Assembly (NCBI GenBank): GCA_963518665.1
Contig: CAUQKR010000035.1
Coordinates: 1 to 8,552, forward strand
From: GN02-872 sp963518665
GTDB lineage: Bacteria > Patescibacteriota > Gracilibacteria > BD1-5 > UBA6164
Length of the DNA: 8,552 nt
Direction: 5' to 3'
In this document: piece by piece, positions 6,173 to 8,552 of the stretch
How the letters are laid out: each line of letters starts with the position of its first letter
Position numbering within the stretch: the stretch's first letter is position 1
Program-made: the position numbers and the translations under genes
The notes under the pieces: model-generated
Told to the model about the DNA's origin: nothing
Seen by the model: the letters and a program-made list of their open reading frames with translations, nothing else
The model's database searches: none

Positions 6173-8317
6173 TTAATCTTCATCAGGAAGTTTAAATCAT
6201 CTTTCTTCTCTAATTTTTGCAGCAACATTTGCAGGAACTTCTTCATAGTGATCAAATTCCATTGAGAATGTAGCTCTACCTTGAGAAGCAGATCTTAAAT
6301 CAGTCATGTAACCAAACATTTCAGAAAGTGGAACAAATGCAGTAACAATTTTTGCTTGACCTCTGTTACCCATTTCTTCAATTCTACCTCTTTTTCTGTT
6401 TAATTGACCAATAATATCACCCATATATTCTTCTGGAGTGTTAACTTCAACTTTCATGATAGGTTCAAGTAAACAAGCTTGAGCTTTTTTACAAGCTTCT
6501 TGGAAAGCTTTTGAAGCAGCAAGTTTAAATGATAATTCAGAAGAGTCAACATCATGGTAAGAACCAAATGTTAGAGTAGCTTTAATATCAACCATTGGAT
6601 AACCAGCAACAAAACCTCTAGCATAAGCTTCTTTCAATCATTTTTCTACACCAGGAATATATTCCTTAGGTATAACTCAACCAACAATTTTATTTTGGAA
6701 TTTATTAAGTGGTTTCTCTTTAAGATCTTGTTTCAAATCTTCTTCATCCATTTCTTTATATGGTTCGAAAGTAATAACAACATGACCATATTGACCTCTA
6801 CCTCAAGTTTGTTTAGAGTATTTATGTTCAACATCTTTAGCTATACCTTTGATAGTTTCTCTGTAAGATACTTGTGGTTCACCAACATTACATTCAACTT
6901 TAAATTCTCTTTTCATTCTATCAACAATAATTTCAAGGTGTAATTCACCCATACCTGAAATAACTGTTTGACCAGTTTCTTCATCAATTTTTACTCTGAA
7001 AGAAGGATCTTCTTCAGCTAATTTATTTAATGCAATACCCATTTTTTCTTGGTCTGCTTTTGATTTTGGTTCTACAGATATAGAGATAACTGGTTCTGGG
7101 AATTCAATAGATTCAACTAAGAATTGATCATTTACATCACAAAGAGTATCTCAAGTTTTTGTAGCTTTTAAACCAACTATAGCACCGATATTACCTGTTG
7201 GGATTTCTTCAATTTCAACTCTATCATTTGCATGCATTTGTAAAAGTCTACCAACTCTTTCTTTTTCACCAGTTGATGCGTTATAAACGTAAGAACCTGA
7301 TTTTAAAGTACCAGAATAAACTCTTGTAAAACATAATTTACCTACGAATGGATCTGTAGCGATTTTAAATGCTAAAGCAGCTAATGAAGTATCATTACCG
7401 ATTTTGAATTCTTTTTTAATTTCTCCAGAATCAATATCTTTAACAGCTAACATACCATCATTTACATCTAAAGGAGATGGTAAGTATTCAACAGCAGCAT
7501 CAATAACTAATTGAACTCACATATTTTGTAGAGCTGAACCACAACAAATACCGTATAATTCATTTTTACAAATAGCTTTTCTTAAACCAGCTTTGATTTC
7601 AGCAATTGTTAATTCTCCTGATTCAAAATATTTTTCCATTAAAGAATCATCTTGAGAAGCAACTTTTTCAACTAATTCTTCTCTAAGTTCATTGGCTCTA
7701 TCTACAAGGTCAGCTGGTATTTCAATTTCAACGATTTTTTCACCATGTTCACCTTCAAAAGTATAGGCTTTCATTTCAATAAGATCAATAATACCCGAGA
7801 AAGTTTCAGCAGCACCAATAGGATATTGAATAGCCACAACTTTATCTCCAGCTAATCTTTTTTTGATTGTATCCATTGACATTTCAAAGTCAGCACCCAT
7901 TTTATCCATTTTATTTACAAATGCGATTCTTGGAACTGAATATTTATCAGCTTGTTTCCAAACTGTTTCTGATTGTGGTTCTACTCATTGAGAAGCATCA
8001 AATACAGCTACTCAACCATCAAGAACTCTAAGAGATCTTTCTACTTCGATTGTAAAGTCTACGTGACCTGGAGTGTCGATAAGGTTTATTTGATGACCTT
8101 TCCAGAATGCTGTAGTAGCAGCAGAAGTAATTGTAATACCTCTTTCTTTTTCTTGTTCCATCCAGTCCATTGTACCTTCACCGTCGTGAGTTTCACCAAT
8201 TTTATGAATTCTTCAAGTATAGAACAAAATTCTTTCACTTGTAGTAGTTTTACCAGCATCAATATGAGCAATGATACCGATATTTCTAATCTTATCTAGT
8301 GGAGTTGTTTTACTCAT
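6173..8317 (-). CDS. fusA: Translation elongation factor G (EF-G)
   Basis: EF-G is the GTPase that drives tRNA-mRNA translocation on the ribosome. The protein is 714 residues; E. coli EF-G is about 704. All five G motifs are present: AHIDAGKT (17-24), RGITIT (59-64), DTPGH (81-85), NKMD (135-138) and GSALQN (260-265). Domain II follows (with SGTLKSGSYVYN), then domain III (ISGMGELHLEI), domain IV with the tip histidine at about 588 in GSYHDVDSSE, and domain V (MGDIIGQLNRKRG, EMFGYMTDLRSASQGRA). Nine glycines are UGA, at residues 35, 102, 111, 267, 390, 506, 547, 560 and 707; about 51 are GGN. Those I could compare, such as FYTG, VLDGG and SQGVEPQ, fall at family-conserved glycines. Codon choice differs from the neighbours, with more C-ending and CpG-containing codons, as expected of a highly expressed gene. 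The ATG at 8317 matches the family N-terminus; no Shine-Dalgarno sequence precedes it. Confidence 0.98.
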
Positions 8318-8334
8318 TTTATTTATAATATAAA

Positions 8335-8408
8335 AATATAAAATTTTTTCAAAACTTATACAAAGTTTTGTCTATTATAGATTTTACTTAATAATTGCTT
8401 AAAGTCAA
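8335..8408 (-). promoter_or_regulatory. Candidate tandem promoters of fusA
   Basis: Two promoter-like pairs can be placed on the - strand. The upstream one is TTGACT (8408-8403), 16 bases, TAAAAT (8386-8381). The downstream one is TTGTAT (8363-8358), 17 bases, TATATT (8340-8335), which would give a leader of about 11 bases. A further TTGAAA/TATTAT pair (8352-8325) would place the start almost at the ATG. Which, if any, is used cannot be told from sequence. Confidence 0.35.
8350..8370. repeat. 8-bp inverted repeat upstream of fusA, operator-like
   Basis: CAAAACTT (8350-8357) and AAGTTTTG (8363-8370) are perfect inverted repeats around a 5-base centre. The centre and arm overlap the TTGTAT element of the downstream fusA promoter candidate. 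Neither strand has a U-run after it, so it is not a terminator. It could be a protein-binding site or a hairpin in the leader of a transcript from the upstream promoter. Confidence 0.4.
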
Positions 8409-8552
8409 TATTTTTACAAAAAATAATTAAAATAAATAAATTTTTTATAAAAAAATATTCAAAAAACTTGAAATTTAAAAAAAATATTATAAATTAAACT
8501 TTATGTTTTTAGTTTATATTTTAAAATTTTTATTATGATAATGCCTAAAACA
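8409..8552. other. AT-rich upstream region, no gene supported
   Basis: Nothing in this stretch can be called with confidence. It is almost pure A and T with stops in most frames. A + strand ATG at 8535 (or the in-frame ATG at 8541) opens a frame that runs off the right edge after a few codons. This may be the start of a divergently transcribed gene, but six codons cannot show it. Confidence 0.3.

Noticed and set aside
8086..8271. 61-codon frame on the - strand
   Set aside because: It lies in another frame within the EF-G G domain, which is conserved in the true frame; the translation is Leu/Lys low-complexity.
7973..8299. 108-codon frame on the + strand opposite fusA (also one at 6695-6943)
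   Set aside because: Antisense shadows of fusA, with serine- and phenylalanine-rich low-complexity translations and no upstream signals.
925..8317. Many short frames broken by UGA, looking like a cluster of pseudogenes
   Set aside because: Every break is a UGA in frame with an otherwise continuous, conserved protein. Reading UGA as Gly restores full-length EF-G, RNase Y, EF-P and ComEC with no frameshift.
6173..8317. Mycoplasma-type code with UGA as tryptophan
   Set aside because: UGA sits at conserved glycines, while conserved tryptophans in EF-G use UGG.
8535..8552. Start of a divergent + strand gene (ATG at 8535 or 8541)
   Set aside because: Only six codons before the edge, no ribosome-binding site and no convincing promoter. 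Mentioned in the description of that region only.
1..8552. Phage or mobile-element origin suggested by the recoded UGA and extreme AT content
   Set aside because: Gene content is cellular housekeeping (EF-G, EF-P, RNase Y, ComEC). There are no transposase, integrase, phage structural genes or terminal repeats.
1..8552. tRNA genes, CRISPR arrays, riboswitches
   Set aside because: No cloverleaf with a CCA-proximal TTCGA-type arm, no regularly spaced repeats, and no conserved riboswitch core were seen in the intergenic stretches, which are short and nearly pure A/T.

Overview
This window is very AT-rich chromosomal DNA from a bacterium that reads UGA as glycine (translation table 25). The code is visible in the sequence. 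In EF-G, in-frame UGA falls at positions that are glycine across the family, such as the end of the FYTG motif, the second Gly of VLDGG and the Gly of GVEPQSE, while tryptophan is written with ordinary UGG (MDWME, FWKG, TVWKQ). Only TAA and TAG act as stops. This code is known from Candidatus Absconditabacteria (SR1) and Gracilibacteria (BD1-5), two CPR/Patescibacteria lineages. The very low G+C, and the absence of CGN arginine codons as far as I could read, lean towards Absconditabacteria, but the window cannot settle it. Under the standard code every gene here looks shattered; under table 25 each is one intact reading frame.

Layout. The end of an unrecognised, lysine/glutamate-rich coiled-coil protein runs on the + strand from the left edge to 913. 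Everything else recognised is on the - strand. In order of transcription (right to left) these are: fusA (EF-G, 8317-6173), rny (RNase Y, 5982-4495), an unrecognised four-helix membrane protein (4413-3922), efp (EF-P, 3850-3293), a divergent Lgt-like membrane protein (3208-2405), and comEC (2412-925), which overlaps the preceding gene by 8 bp. comEC converges on the + strand gene, and both end in one shared hairpin. The last 235 bases (8318-8552) are the fusA upstream region and hold no supported gene.

Transcription units. Perfect or near-perfect hairpins follow fusA, rny and efp, and one lies between comEC and the + strand gene. The likely units are therefore fusA alone, rny alone, the small membrane gene with efp, and lgt-like with comEC. 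Promoter-like pairs (TTGnnn, 16-18 bases, TAnnnT) can be placed before most units, but in DNA this AT-rich they are only candidates. No start codon has a Shine-Dalgarno sequence, and several predicted leaders are only about 8-25 bases.

Function. fusA and efp serve translation elongation, rny starts mRNA decay at the membrane, and comEC forms the channel for uptake of single-stranded DNA, a plausible nucleotide source for a reduced, host-dependent cell. The Lgt-like protein keeps the fold but appears to lack the catalytic residues. I see no mobile element, CRISPR array, tRNA, rRNA or defence system. The points most worth a second look are the gradient of UGA versus GGN glycine between genes, the residue-depleted Lgt homologue, and the way terminators, stop codons and a promoter are packed into the same bases.
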